Positions 25,710 to 32,919 of a stretch of DNA of 38,574 bases are shown here, piece by piece; within the stretch, counting starts at the first letter, position 1; every line of letters begins with the position of its first letter. Made by a program: the position numbers and the translations under genes. The stretch is from Mycobacterium sp. GA-2829 (GTDB taxonomy: Bacteria > Actinomycetota > Actinomycetes > Mycobacteriales > Mycobacteriaceae): the NCBI RefSeq assembly GCF_001499965.1, contig NZ_LQIT01000048.1, forward strand, positions 1-38,574. The letters are read 5' to 3'. A model generated the notes under the pieces. That model made no database searches. It was not told the DNA's origin and saw nothing but the letters and a program-made list of their open reading frames with translations.

Positions 25710-25807
25710 GCCGGGTCCCCGTTCGCCTGTTCGTGTCCCCGTACGACCGTCACCGCGTTCTGTGCCACAGTGGAACCGGCGGAGCCACTGGCGAAGGAGT
25801 TCGGACG

Positions 25808-26485
25808 ATGTCAAACGCACCCTCACGACGGGGCCGACGAGGTGGCGTTCCCGAGGGTCCGAGCTCCTCGCAACGGAATCCGGCGACGCGGGACGCGATC
25901 CTGGACGTCGCGATAGAGCTGTTCGCCCAGTACGGGTTTCAGGGAACGGCCATGTCGGCCGTCGCTCGGAGCGCAGGTGTGGCGCAACCACTGATGCACT
26001 ACTACTTTTCGTCCAAGGACGAGTTGTGGAGGGCCGCCGTCGCCAAGGCCTTCAACGAGATGCTCGTACACCAGGAGATGATCAAGGAACTGCGGGAACT
26101 CGACCCGGTGTCCGGCCTGCGCCTGCTGGTCATCCGCCACATCTCGTTTCTCGCACGTCATCCGAGTGTGGCGCCGCTGATCGCCGGCGAGTCGCAGTTC
26201 ACCAGCGACCGGATCGCGTGGCTCACCGACACGTACATCGCTCCGTTGGAGAACCACCTCGTGGAGTTGATCCGGTTGGGGCAGAAGGAGGGTCGCATCC
26301 GGGGCGATCTGCCGATTCCGCACGTGGTCCGCTTCATCGTCGGCGGCGCCTCAGCGCTGTTCACGTACGCCGCGCCGATGAAGCAGATCTATGACATCGA
26401 CACCGCAGACGACGACGCCGTTGACACGTACGCCCGCGTCACCACCGAGCTGTTGTTCTCAGGGATGCTCGTCGACGAGACGTAG
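25808..26485 (+). CDS. TetR-family regulator of acyl-CoA dehydrogenase and VOC-YceI-MCE genes
   Basis: A 225-residue TetR protein. A basic 25-residue tail precedes the HTH (about residues 27-72, with the recognition segment VAQPLMHYYFSSKDELW); the C-terminal domain is of TetR_C type, ending LLFSGMLVDET. The ATG at 25808 has GAAGGAG 8-15 nt upstream. Its promoter carries two copies of a palindrome also present, with the same spacing, upstream of the VOC operon at 28956-28996. It is therefore likely to repress itself, the divergent dehydrogenase and that operon. An acyl-CoA ligand is plausible given the dehydrogenase. It is convergent with the MCE gene, 22 bp away. Confidence 0.92.
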   Translation: MSNAPSRRGRRGGVPEGPSSSQRNPATRDAILDVAIELFAQYGFQGTAMSAVARSAGVAQPLMHYYFSSKDELWRAAVAKAFNEMLVHQEMIKELRELDPVSGLRLLVIRHISFLARHPSVAPLIAGESQFTSDRIAWLTDTYIAPLENHLVELIRLGQKEGRIRGDLPIPHVVRFIVGGASALFTYAAPMKQIYDIDTADDDAVDTYARVTTELLFSGMLVDET

Positions 26486-26507
26486 GTTCGGCGTCGGCGC
26501 CTCACCG

Positions 26508-27716
26508 TCAGGGGTTGATGGTGTTCTCTCCGATTTGACGCCCCCAGACGTAGTCGATGGCGAAGGGCTGACCCAACTCCAGGTGGTTGTACGGGGCGAT
26601 CGACGCGCCGGTGTCCATGACGAGGTAGGGCGCCGGCCAGAGCTCCCGAGTCGTCGTCGCCCAGCAGCCGGGTCTGCCCTCCGGTCCCCCTTGCGCGTTC
26701 ACCCTGGGCAAGTTGTCGGGATACACATACGGATTGCCGACACCGATCAATTGGGTGTGCGTCACCGAGGAGTACCCGTTGCCTCCGACGGCTTCCGCCA
26801 TCTTCGGCTGCTGGTCGTGATAATTGCGGATGGTGCAGTGCAGCGCGGGGCTGTACTCATCGAACAACGCCGACGTGGGTAGGAAATCCGCGGCTCCTCG
26901 GCTGAGATACGGCCCTGCTCGCTCAGCGATGTCGGCTCCCTGATCGCCGAATCCGATCGCCGCCAGGAGAGCCGCATCGACGTTCTGCCGCATCGCATTC
27001 AACGAATGAGCCGTCGTCGTCGACAGCTCCAGGCCATCGAAGACGTCCGGCGCGGCGTCGGCGTAGACATCGCTGATCTCGGCGAGCGTGACCAGGTCGT
27101 CGTGGAGGCGAGGCATGCGTGGATTCAGATCGGCGAGAATCGTGTTCCCGTCGTCGAGCGCGGCGCCGAAGCGGTCACCGAGACCGTCGAGTGCCTGGGC
27201 CGTCGCGGTCAGCGTCGCGTTGAGCTTGACCGGGTCGACTTTCTCCGCCACCGAGACGACGGTCTCGAACAGCGAGTTGAACTCGACCGTCACCGAGCGG
27301 GCGTCGATCTCCGCGCCATCGCGGACCGGCCGAGGCGAGGTCGCACCCTTGGTGCTGAACGCCACCTGCTTCCCGCCGAAGACGGTCGACGCGGCGATGC
27401 GAACGACGGCGTCGTCCGGCATCAGTTCGAGATACTTTGCGTCGACACCGAGTTCGAGTCTCACGGCCGGCTGAGATCCCGATGTCTCGGCGCGCACCGA
27501 CCGGACGCGACCCACGGCCACGCCGTTGAGTGTCACCTTCGTGCCCGCCTCCACCGAGAGCCCGGATCGAGCGGTCAGCACGGTGATCGAGGCCTTGTCG
27601 GCGAACCCGTTTCGGGAGATCGTGACCAACGGCACGGCGGCGACGACGATCCCGAGCAAGGCGATGAAACCGACGAGCCGGAAGTTCGGGTACTCGCGTC
27701 TGGGCCCCGGGAGCAT
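26508..27716 (-). CDS. Orphan MCE/MlaD-family lipid-transport protein
   Basis: A 402-residue exported or membrane-anchored MCE protein. One N-terminal membrane segment lies at residues 13-33 (FRLVGFIALLGIVVAAV) and the MlaD domain at about 40-120 (ASITVLTARSGLSVEAGTKVTLNGV, ending STVFGGKQVAF). The long helical region and C-terminal part (about 150-402) are typical of mycobacterial Mce proteins. Such proteins form trans-envelope lipid channels, usually as sets of six with two YrbE permeases. No YrbE, MceG or other MCE gene is in this window, so it stands alone. It is the last gene of the VOC-YceI-MCE operon; the ATG at 27716 is 6 bp after the YceI stop. The cargo is unknown. Confidence 0.9.
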   Translation of the reverse strand: MLPGPRREYPNFRLVGFIALLGIVVAAVPLVTISRNGFADKASITVLTARSGLSVEAGTKVTLNGVAVGRVRSVRAETSGSQPAVRLELGVDAKYLELMPDDAVVRIAASTVFGGKQVAFSTKGATSPRPVRDGAEIDARSVTVEFNSLFETVVSVAEKVDPVKLNATLTATAQALDGLGDRFGAALDDGNTILADLNPRMPRLHDDLVTLAEISDVYADAAPDVFDGLELSTTTAHSLNAMRQNVDAALLAAIGFGDQGADIAERAGPYLSRGAADFLPTSALFDEYSPALHCTIRNYHDQQPKMAEAVGGNGYSSVTHTQLIGVGNPYVYPDNLPRVNAQGGPEGRPGCWATTTRELWPAPYLVMDTGASIAPYNHLELGQPFAIDYVWGRQIGENTINP

Positions 27717-27722
27717 TGCCGG

Positions 27723-28307
27723 TCACTCAGCGCCGGGTGCGACCGCGCGGTCCAGCCACACGTCCACGGATACGAGCACGTCACGCCTGAGGTAACCGCC
27801 CGCGGAGGGCAACCCGAAGACACGCGTATCGAGAACGGTGTCACCGGTCAGGCGGAGGTGGTCGGTGTCCCTCTGAAAAGTTCCTTCCGCGTGCACCTTT
27901 GCGGTGCGCCCGCGCAGACTCAGAGATCCGTCGCCGGCGAACCGTCCGTCGCCCGTGATGCAGACGCCGGAGCTGAACACAGCGGAGGGATGGTGCTCCG
28001 CGTCGAAGAAGAGTCTGCCTTGAAGATGGCGATCCCTGAACCGGTTTCCGGTGGCGACGCCGCTCACCTCCGCGGCGATCTCGCCGGACAATTCGCCGTT
28101 CGACTTCAGCACCACCCAGCCGGAGCTGGACGCGAACGTTCCCGTCGCCGTGGCCAGACCGAACAACCATCGAGCGGTGAAGGATATCGACGTGCGTTCG
28201 GGATCGACGCGCCAGTGTGATTCGTCATCGGCCGTCGATCCACCGCGCTCGAGGTGTTCGGCGCCGCTCCCGACGCCCCACGTGTCGTTCACTCGTCGTC
28301 CGATCAC
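27723..28307 (-). CDS. YceI-family lipid-binding protein
   Basis: A 194-residue protein with the YceI beta-barrel fold. Recognisable parts are HWRVDPERTSISFTARWLFG near residue 31, NRFRDRHLQGRLFFDAEHHPSAVF and the terminal LSVDVWLDR-type strand. Family members bind long isoprenoids or lipids inside the barrel. No signal peptide is visible, so it may act in the cytoplasm. The GTG at 28307 overlaps the VOC stop as GTGA. Its place between a dioxygenase-like protein and an MCE protein suggests a hydrophobic compound handled by all three. Confidence 0.88.
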   Translation of the reverse strand: MIGRRVNDTWGVGSGAEHLERGGSTADDESHWRVDPERTSISFTARWLFGLATATGTFASSSGWVVLKSNGELSGEIAAEVSGVATGNRFRDRHLQGRLFFDAEHHPSAVFSSGVCITGDGRFAGDGSLSLRGRTAKVHAEGTFQRDTDHLRLTGDTVLDTRVFGLPSAGGYLRRDVLVSVDVWLDRAVAPGAE

Positions 28308-28900
28308 ATCGTCCGACTGGCTTCGAGCCCGACCGGTCCGATGTCGGGACGCTTGCGGAGTTCGGCCTCGGGCACACCGTCGCGGAACCTGCGCACGAGG
28401 TCTTCTGGGTCGAGTTCCACGCCGATCGGGTTCTTCGGAAACTCGGCCGCGAGGAACGCGTTGGCGTCATCGGAGGTGGGGAAATTGTCGACTTGCAACT
28501 CGATCTGGTTGTTGTCCGGGTCGCGGTAGTAGAAGGAGATGGTCGGGCCGTGGTTGATCGTCCAGTACGGCCGCACCGAGGATGCCTTCAACCGCTCGTA
28601 GGTGTCGAGCAGGTCGCCCAAACTGGCGTAGGTGAAGGCGATGTGGTCGACACCCACGGCCATCGGCGGTCGATCTACGAGGTCCGGAACGTTCACGACT
28701 GCGATGCGGTGGTGCTCGTCGTCGTAGGTCAGGAAACAGATCATCCCGGGTGCCTCGAACCGGATATCGGCGCCCAGGACAAGCTTGTACCAAGCGACCA
28801 CGTCGTCGTACTGCGTCGTCCTGAGCACCACGTGAGCGAGCCGCGCTGGACTCACCACGGGTCTGGTCTCGACAGTGCCGAGCGTTGCCTGCTGCTTCAT
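28304..28900 (-). CDS. VOC-family (extradiol dioxygenase-like) protein
   Basis: A 198-residue vicinal-oxygen-chelate protein. Putative metal ligands are the histidine in LAHVVLR (about residue 21), the one in GVDHIAF, and the glutamate in NNQIELQVD. This is the usual His-His-Glu set of extradiol ring-cleavage dioxygenases and glyoxalases. It is shorter than classical two-domain BphC/HsaC enzymes (about 290-300 residues). The ATG at 28900 is chosen because a longer start at 28966 would place the paired operators inside the coding region and lacks a ribosome site. It is the first gene of a coupled VOC-YceI-MCE operon. The substrate is unknown; an aromatic or polyketide-like lipid would fit. Confidence 0.88.
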   Translation of the reverse strand: MKQQATLGTVETRPVVSPARLAHVVLRTTQYDDVVAWYKLVLGADIRFEAPGMICFLTYDDEHHRIAVVNVPDLVDRPPMAVGVDHIAFTYASLGDLLDTYERLKASSVRPYWTINHGPTISFYYRDPDNNQIELQVDNFPTSDDANAFLAAEFPKNPIGVELDPEDLVRRFRDGVPEAELRKRPDIGPVGLEASRTM

Positions 28901-28955
28901 GTCTGGTACCCCGTCCTTCGTCCTCGCCGATCGCGCGCGATGCGCAGGGGTGGCG

Positions 28956-28996
28956 GTTTGAGTCATCTATCATCTTGTTTGATAGATATATCAAAC
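28956..28996. promoter_or_regulatory. Paired operators, 21-bp spacing (VOC operon promoter)
   Basis: GTTTGATA-GATA-TATCAAAC (28977-28996) is a perfect 20-bp palindrome. A degenerate copy at 28956-28975 begins GTTTGA and contains TATCAT. Starts are 21 bp apart, as at 25669-25709. On the minus strand TTGATA followed after 17 nt by GATAGA would be the promoter, matching the layout of the TetR promoter. Confidence 0.72.
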
Positions 28997-29484
28997 GTAA
29001 GCGCTACGACGCCTTGCGTCAATACACAGACGGTGTCCGGTGAAAGGGGTTGCGAGTACGAGGCGTCGACGGCCGAGAGATCTGCGAGGGGGATGGTCGG
29101 GCTACCAGAGGGCAGGCGCGACGATGCGGGTTCAGTCGGCGCGCATGCCCGAACGCTGGCACGTCGGCCTAGCGGCGTGCTAGTGGGGTGCACGAAACGC
29201 TATGCTGCAGAACGTCATTCGCTCTACACGACAGCGTTCTGGTGGGTCAGTACGCGGTTTGCGCCCCAGCGCACGCCGGTGCCGCCGAGCAGGGGGGCGC
29301 GTTGCCCCGACAAGCCCCTATGTGAGGCGCAGCGCTTCGATCTAGCGCCGCGAGGAACCGTCGGCGGTTCCACGGGACGCTTCGGGTCACGAGATCTTCG
29401 TCGGCTCGGTCACTGTCCGGGGTATCCGCTCCTCTGTCACGAACGTGGCAGAGGGACATCATGCCGGCGGATGCGCCGGCGAGT
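28997..29484. other. Gene-poor stretch with decayed sequence
   Basis: About 490 bp without a convincing gene on either strand. Open frames here lack homology, ribosome sites or typical composition. The left part lies upstream of the VOC operon promoter. The right part (29389-29465) resembles the 5' end of the MHS transporter gene and is listed separately. Confidence 0.6.
29389..29465 (-). pseudogene. Probable remnant of an MHS-transporter gene 5' end and promoter
   Basis: Compared with 13581-13658, this 77-bp segment keeps ACATCATGCC, the palindrome (here TGTCACGAACGTGGCA, 29435-29450) at the same 5-bp spacing, a GAGGAGC ribosome-like site, and ACGAGATCT-CGTC (13 of 14 bp) inside the coding part. 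Translated on the minus strand in one frame it gives ADEDLVTRSVPWNRRRF, against ADADLVAGVPRRRIVIA in the transporter. The only start in place (GTG, near 29413) is out of that frame. This suggests a frameshifted, truncated copy, although a shared regulatory element alone is possible. Confidence 0.4.
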
Positions 29485-29814
29485 TCACCCCTCGCCGCCG
29501 AGTTCGCTTTGATCTCGCTCGTTCTCGGCGGTGTCCTGGGCAATCACCGATCCGTCGAGCCAGTCTTGGACGTCGCCGCCGAGGCGGTCCGCGGACAGCT
29601 CGGCGAAGTCGAGGGCCTGTACCGCCATGGCCGCCAGGACCTTCATGGCCCGCCCGCTGTGGTGGATCTCCACCATCACGGCGTTGAGGGCGTCATAGTC
29701 TCCGGCGTTCAACGCCGACAGATACCGGCGAGCGTCGGCGAACTCACGGTCGACGTGGGACGACTTACGGCGGAAATCCTCGGGCGACGGGAACCCGGCA
29801 TGCGGGTGGGTCAT
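29485..29814 (-). CDS. Hypothetical protein
   Basis: A 109-residue, acidic, probably helical cytoplasmic protein with no signal or membrane segment. It starts MTHPHAGFPSPEDFRRK and contains a central ALNAGDYDALNAVMVEI stretch. I do not recognise a family. The ATG at 29814 has GGAAGAG about 9 nt upstream, and codon use looks coding. It lies downstream of the lipoprotein gene on the same strand, 90 bp apart. Confidence 0.65.
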   Translation of the reverse strand: MTHPHAGFPSPEDFRRKSSHVDREFADARRYLSALNAGDYDALNAVMVEIHHSGRAMKVLAAMAVQALDFAELSADRLGGDVQDWLDGSVIAQDTAENERDQSELGGEG

Positions 29815-29885
29815 CGGCTTCTCTTCCGGTAGCAGACCGTTCCCATTGTTCGGGCCGACCTGCCACCCCGTCGCCTTTCCGAGCT

Positions 29886-29905
29886 TTTACCCGGCGTCCG
29901 ACGGC
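29886..29905. repeat. 20-bp direct repeat, copy 1
   Basis: Identical to 30946-30965 (TTTACCCGGCGTCCGACGGC). CTAGAAG, which carries the stop codon of the upstream gene, follows here directly and at the other copy after 4 more bp. The two copies bracket the lipoprotein gene. Confidence 0.8.
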
Positions 29906-30783
29906 TAGAAGGGCTGAACGCTTTCGGCGCTGACCATCGCTCCGCGGCCGGTCCGGTCATTGCTGAACCGCGTCCCGGTCTCAGAAGCCACGATCGTCCA
30001 ACCCATCGCCCGGTACGTCCGATACTGCATTTTCGTCGGCTGGATGTCGCCGAGGTTGCCGTCGGCGAACCGGACCGACCCGTCCGTGGCGATCGACACC
30101 CCATGCTCCGGCCAATTGGTTTCGCCGGTCTCGCAGATCACCTGCTCGGACTCGACCATGCATCGCACGCGACCGGACAGAGTCTCGACCGTCACGTAGC
30201 CGTATGAGTTGGGGGGCAGGGCGATGGCGGTGTTGGGAACCGACGGCGTCGTCGGGACAGTGACTGTGGAGGGCGCTCCCCGGCCGGCCGAGGCGGGCGG
30301 GACGAAGCGACAATCGAAGTCACTGAGGGGTCGCATACTCCGCTCAGTCAGGTCGGCGGCGGCATCGGGCTGACCGATGCCGGACACGTCGGGTTTGAAC
30401 ACCGCGATGCGCCCTCTGGCGGCAAAGCAGATGGCGTGGCCGAACGGGCCGTCCCACATCTTCCGGTCCGCCTGCATGTCGGCCTCGGAAGGGTACTCGA
30501 AGACGTGAATCTCGCTGCGAAACCCACCCCGGTCGGGGAGGTCACCGACACACATGACGACCGGGTTGAACACCGTCCGCTCGTAAGTGTCCGCCAGACA
30601 GACCGCCGCCACCAGCTCGTCAACCGTTTCAGCGGCACTACCCGAGCCGCCTGTGCTCGACCGGGAGAACGACGGTGAATCACCGCACCCGGCGAGGGCA
30701 AGCACCGCAAGCACTGGCGCTGAGAGCAACGTCCACCGGGTTACGGATCGGCGGGCCGTTGGCGCGCGTTGGACGGTCATCAT
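29905..30783 (-). CDS. Putative lipoprotein, function unknown
   Basis: A 292-residue protein with a lipoprotein signal (arginine-rich start, hydrophobic LLSAPVLAVLALAGC, lipidated cysteine 33), then a Ser/Gly linker and two soluble parts. Residues about 50-160 contain four cysteines that may form disulfides. A Pro/Thr/Val linker (about 165-190) leads to a C-terminal domain with RCMVESEQVICETGETNW. The latter resembles mycobacterial secreted or lipoprotein domains of unknown role. The start at 30783 (or the next ATG, 30780) has AGGGG upstream. A 20-bp direct repeat flanks the gene, so it may have been inserted next to nrdF. Confidence 0.83.
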   Translation of the reverse strand: MMTVQRAPTARRSVTRWTLLSAPVLAVLALAGCGDSPSFSRSSTGGSGSAAETVDELVAAVCLADTYERTVFNPVVMCVGDLPDRGGFRSEIHVFEYPSEADMQADRKMWDGPFGHAICFAARGRIAVFKPDVSGIGQPDAAADLTERSMRPLSDFDCRFVPPASAGRGAPSTVTVPTTPSVPNTAIALPPNSYGYVTVETLSGRVRCMVESEQVICETGETNWPEHGVSIATDGSVRFADGNLGDIQPTKMQYRTYRAMGWTIVASETGTRFSNDRTGRGAMVSAESVQPF

Positions 30784-30945
30784 CTCCGGAACCCCTGTGT
30801 CGACGGCGTGACCCGTGCCGGCGTGTGTTGATCAAGTTCTTACCGGGTCACCGCTTACAGGTTTTGCAATGACGACATGAACTACAGCAACCCCGGCCGG
30901 TGCTACCGCTTCGCGGATCAGCGCAGAGACAGTCGGGAAGGGTCG

Positions 30946-30965
30946 TTTACCCGGCGTCCGACGGC
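30946..30965. repeat. 20-bp direct repeat, copy 2
   Basis: Identical to 29886-29905. It begins 4 bp beyond the nrdF stop codon and includes most of a small hairpin (GTCCG-ACGG-CGGAC, 30956-30969). Confidence 0.8.
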
Positions 30966-30968
30966 GGA

Positions 30969-31943
30969 CTAGAAGTCCCAGTCCTCGTCTTCGGTGACCA
31001 CGGCCTTGCCGATCACGTAGCTCGATCCCGAGCCGGAGAAGAAGTCGTGGTTCTCGTCGGCGTTGGGGCTCAGCGCGGACAGGATCGCCGGGTTCACGTC
31101 GGTCTCGTCGCGCGGGAACAGCGCCTCGTAGCCGAGGTTCATCAACGCCTTGTTGGCGTTGTACCGCAGGAACTTCTTGACGTCCTCGGTCAGGCCGACG
31201 CTGTCGTAGAGGTCCTGGGTGTATTCGACCTCGTTGTCGTAGAGCTCGAAGAGCAGCTCGTAGGTGTAGTCCTTGAGCTCGGACTGGGTCGCCGGATCCT
31301 GCATCGCCAGTCCGCGCTGGAACTTGTAGCCGATGTAGTAACCGTGCACGGCTTCGTCGCGGATGATCAGCCGGATCATGTCGGCGGTGTTGGTGAGCTT
31401 GGCGCGGCTGGACCAGTACATCGGCAGGTAGAAGCCCGAGTAGAACAGGAAGCTCTCCAGCAGCGTGGACGCGACCTTGCGCTTGAGCGGCTCGTCGCCC
31501 TTGTAGTACTGCATGACGATCTCGGCCTTGCGCTGCAGGTTCGGGTTCTCCTCCGACCAGCGGAACGCGTCGTCGATCTCGGCCGTCGAGCACAGCGTCG
31601 AGAAGATGTTGGAGTAGCTGCGGGCGTGCACCGACTCCATGAACGCGATGTTGGTGTACACCGCCTCCTCGTGCGGGGTCAGCGCGTCGGGGATCAGGCT
31701 GACCGCGCCGACGGTGCCCTGGATGGTGTCGAGCAGCGTCAGGCCGGTGAACACCCGCATGGTCAGCTGCTTCTCGTGGTCGTTGAGCGTGTTCCACGAC
31801 GGGATGTCGTTGGACACCGGCACCTTCTCGGGCAGCCAGAAGTTGCCGGTCAGCCGGTCCCAGACCTCGGCGTCCTTCTCGTCCTGCACCCGGTTCCAGT
31901 TGATCGCCGAGACCCGATCGATCAGCTTCATGCCATCGCTCAC
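30969..31943 (-). CDS. nrdF: Class Ib ribonucleotide reductase small subunit
   Basis: A 324-residue R2F protein that carries the dimetal-tyrosyl radical cofactor for deoxyribonucleotide synthesis with NrdE. The metal and radical residues are in LLDTIQGT (Asp), FMESVHARSYS (Glu, His, Tyr), ESFLFYSGF (Glu) and RDEAVHGYY (Glu, His). The C-terminus VVTEDEDWDF is the tail that docks to NrdE. It is nearly identical in length and sequence to M. tuberculosis NrdF2, from memory. The GTG at 31943 gives the family N-terminus; an ATG at 31931 is possible. Tandem NrdR boxes lie upstream. nrdE, nrdI and nrdH are not in this window. Confidence 0.97.
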   Translation of the reverse strand: MSDGMKLIDRVSAINWNRVQDEKDAEVWDRLTGNFWLPEKVPVSNDIPSWNTLNDHEKQLTMRVFTGLTLLDTIQGTVGAVSLIPDALTPHEEAVYTNIAFMESVHARSYSNIFSTLCSTAEIDDAFRWSEENPNLQRKAEIVMQYYKGDEPLKRKVASTLLESFLFYSGFYLPMYWSSRAKLTNTADMIRLIIRDEAVHGYYIGYKFQRGLAMQDPATQSELKDYTYELLFELYDNEVEYTQDLYDSVGLTEDVKKFLRYNANKALMNLGYEALFPRDETDVNPAILSALSPNADENHDFFSGSGSSYVIGKAVVTEDEDWDF

Positions 31944-32004
31944 CAGAACCCCATTTCACCAGGCATTTTCGGTCGTCGCTGTAGATCCCCTGCAGCTACT
32001 GCCG

Positions 32005-32052
32005 ACACTACTCGTTGTGTCCGACACCTTGAGCCAACCCCACATGTTGGGT
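32005..32052. promoter_or_regulatory. Tandem NrdR boxes upstream of nrdF
   Basis: ACACTACTCGTTGTGT (32005-32020) matches the NrdR consensus ACACWATATATWGTGT well. ACCCCACATGTTGGGT (32037-32052) is a weaker second copy. Centres are 32 bp apart, the three-turn spacing usual for NrdR. They lie 62-109 bp upstream of the nrdF start. Confidence 0.72.
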
Positions 32053-32134
32053 TTCGCGTGTCGCGCCTCAGGCAACGTGTCACCTGAGGCGGATGCCCCA
32101 TGTGCGGTTCGGCCGCCGGCGGGACCATTTCACT

Positions 32135-32902
32135 ATGACCGCCATCACCACCCCTGAGACGAACGCGTGGCACACCGTTCTGACGGAAGGTCACGGGCCC
32201 CTCGTGAAGGCGCGAAGGGTCTTTCGCTATCTCCCGTCGGCGCCGCGGTGCAAGGTCTGCAACAACCCGTTCGGCGGACCGGTCGGTCGCGCCCTCGGCG
32301 CCGTGGGATTCACCCCGTCGCGCAAGAACCCCGATCTGTGCAGTCGGTGCTGCGATGCGCTTCCCCCTGGCGGGGCCGAGGTGGACATCGCGGTCCTTTT
32401 CGCCGACGTGCGCGGTTCCACCGCGCTGGGCCAGCAGCGTGCCGCGATGGATTTCGCGGCGCTGCTCAACCGGTTCTACACCACTGCAACGCGGACGCTG
32501 CTGCGCCACGACGCCGTCATCGACAAGCTCATCGGCGACGAGGTCATGGCCTTCTTCGTTCGCGGCATCAGCGGTCCGGAATACCGACGCCATGCAGTTC
32601 TGGCGGCAACGGACCTACTCCGGGCAGTCGGTTACGGCAGCGGCGAGAGACCGTGGCTGGAGCTGGGCATCGCCGTGAACGCGGGTGTCGCATACGTCGG
32701 CAATGTCGGAGGCCGCGTCGTCGACTTCACCGCTCTCGGCGATCCGGTCAACGTCGCGGCGCGAATGCAACAGCACGCCGGCGGGGGTGAGTTACTCGTC
32801 GCACCCGGAACAGCCGACGACCTCACCGCCAACAGCCCTCAACGGACGCTGAACCTGCGAGGACACCTTCACCCGATCGACGCGTCGGTGATCGTCGCCT
32901 GA
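32135..32902 (+). CDS. Class III adenylate/guanylate cyclase with Cys-rich N-terminus
   Basis: A 255-residue soluble cyclase. Residues 1-80 carry two cysteine pairs (C39-x-x-C42 and C69-x-x-C72, plus C73), suggesting a zinc or iron-sulfur site. The catalytic domain (about 83-225) has metal aspartates D91 (FADVRGST) and D135 (IGDEV), purine-contacting K131, T199 in place of the second purine-selecting Asp, and N206/R210 in PVNVAARM. All essential residues are present, so it should be active, probably making cAMP. The ATG at 32135 is chosen over 32093 because the upstream residues look non-coding. Its 3' end is convergent with the TetR gene and shares a terminator hairpin. Confidence 0.9.
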   Translation: MTAITTPETNAWHTVLTEGHGPLVKARRVFRYLPSAPRCKVCNNPFGGPVGRALGAVGFTPSRKNPDLCSRCCDALPPGGAEVDIAVLFADVRGSTALGQQRAAMDFAALLNRFYTTATRTLLRHDAVIDKLIGDEVMAFFVRGISGPEYRRHAVLAATDLLRAVGYGSGERPWLELGIAVNAGVAYVGNVGGRVVDFTALGDPVNVAARMQQHAGGGELLVAPGTADDLTANSPQRTLNLRGHLHPIDASVIVA

Positions 32903-32919
32903 GATCGCCTCAGGCGACG
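32893..32919. terminator. Bidirectional terminator spanning both stop codons
   Basis: Perfect 11-bp arms (CGTCGCCTGAG and complement) around a 5-nt loop. The cyclase stop (32900-32902) lies in the left arm and the TetR stop (32910-32912) in the right arm. Confidence 0.72.

Noticed and set aside
24399..25916. 505-residue open frame on the plus strand
   Set aside because: It lies antisense to the acyl-CoA dehydrogenase gene, has no family features and crosses the operator region.
29247..29543. 98-residue minus-strand open frame
   Set aside because: Its start overlaps the hypothetical gene at 29485, and it only partly follows the decayed transporter copy, so it is better read as a remnant than as a gene.
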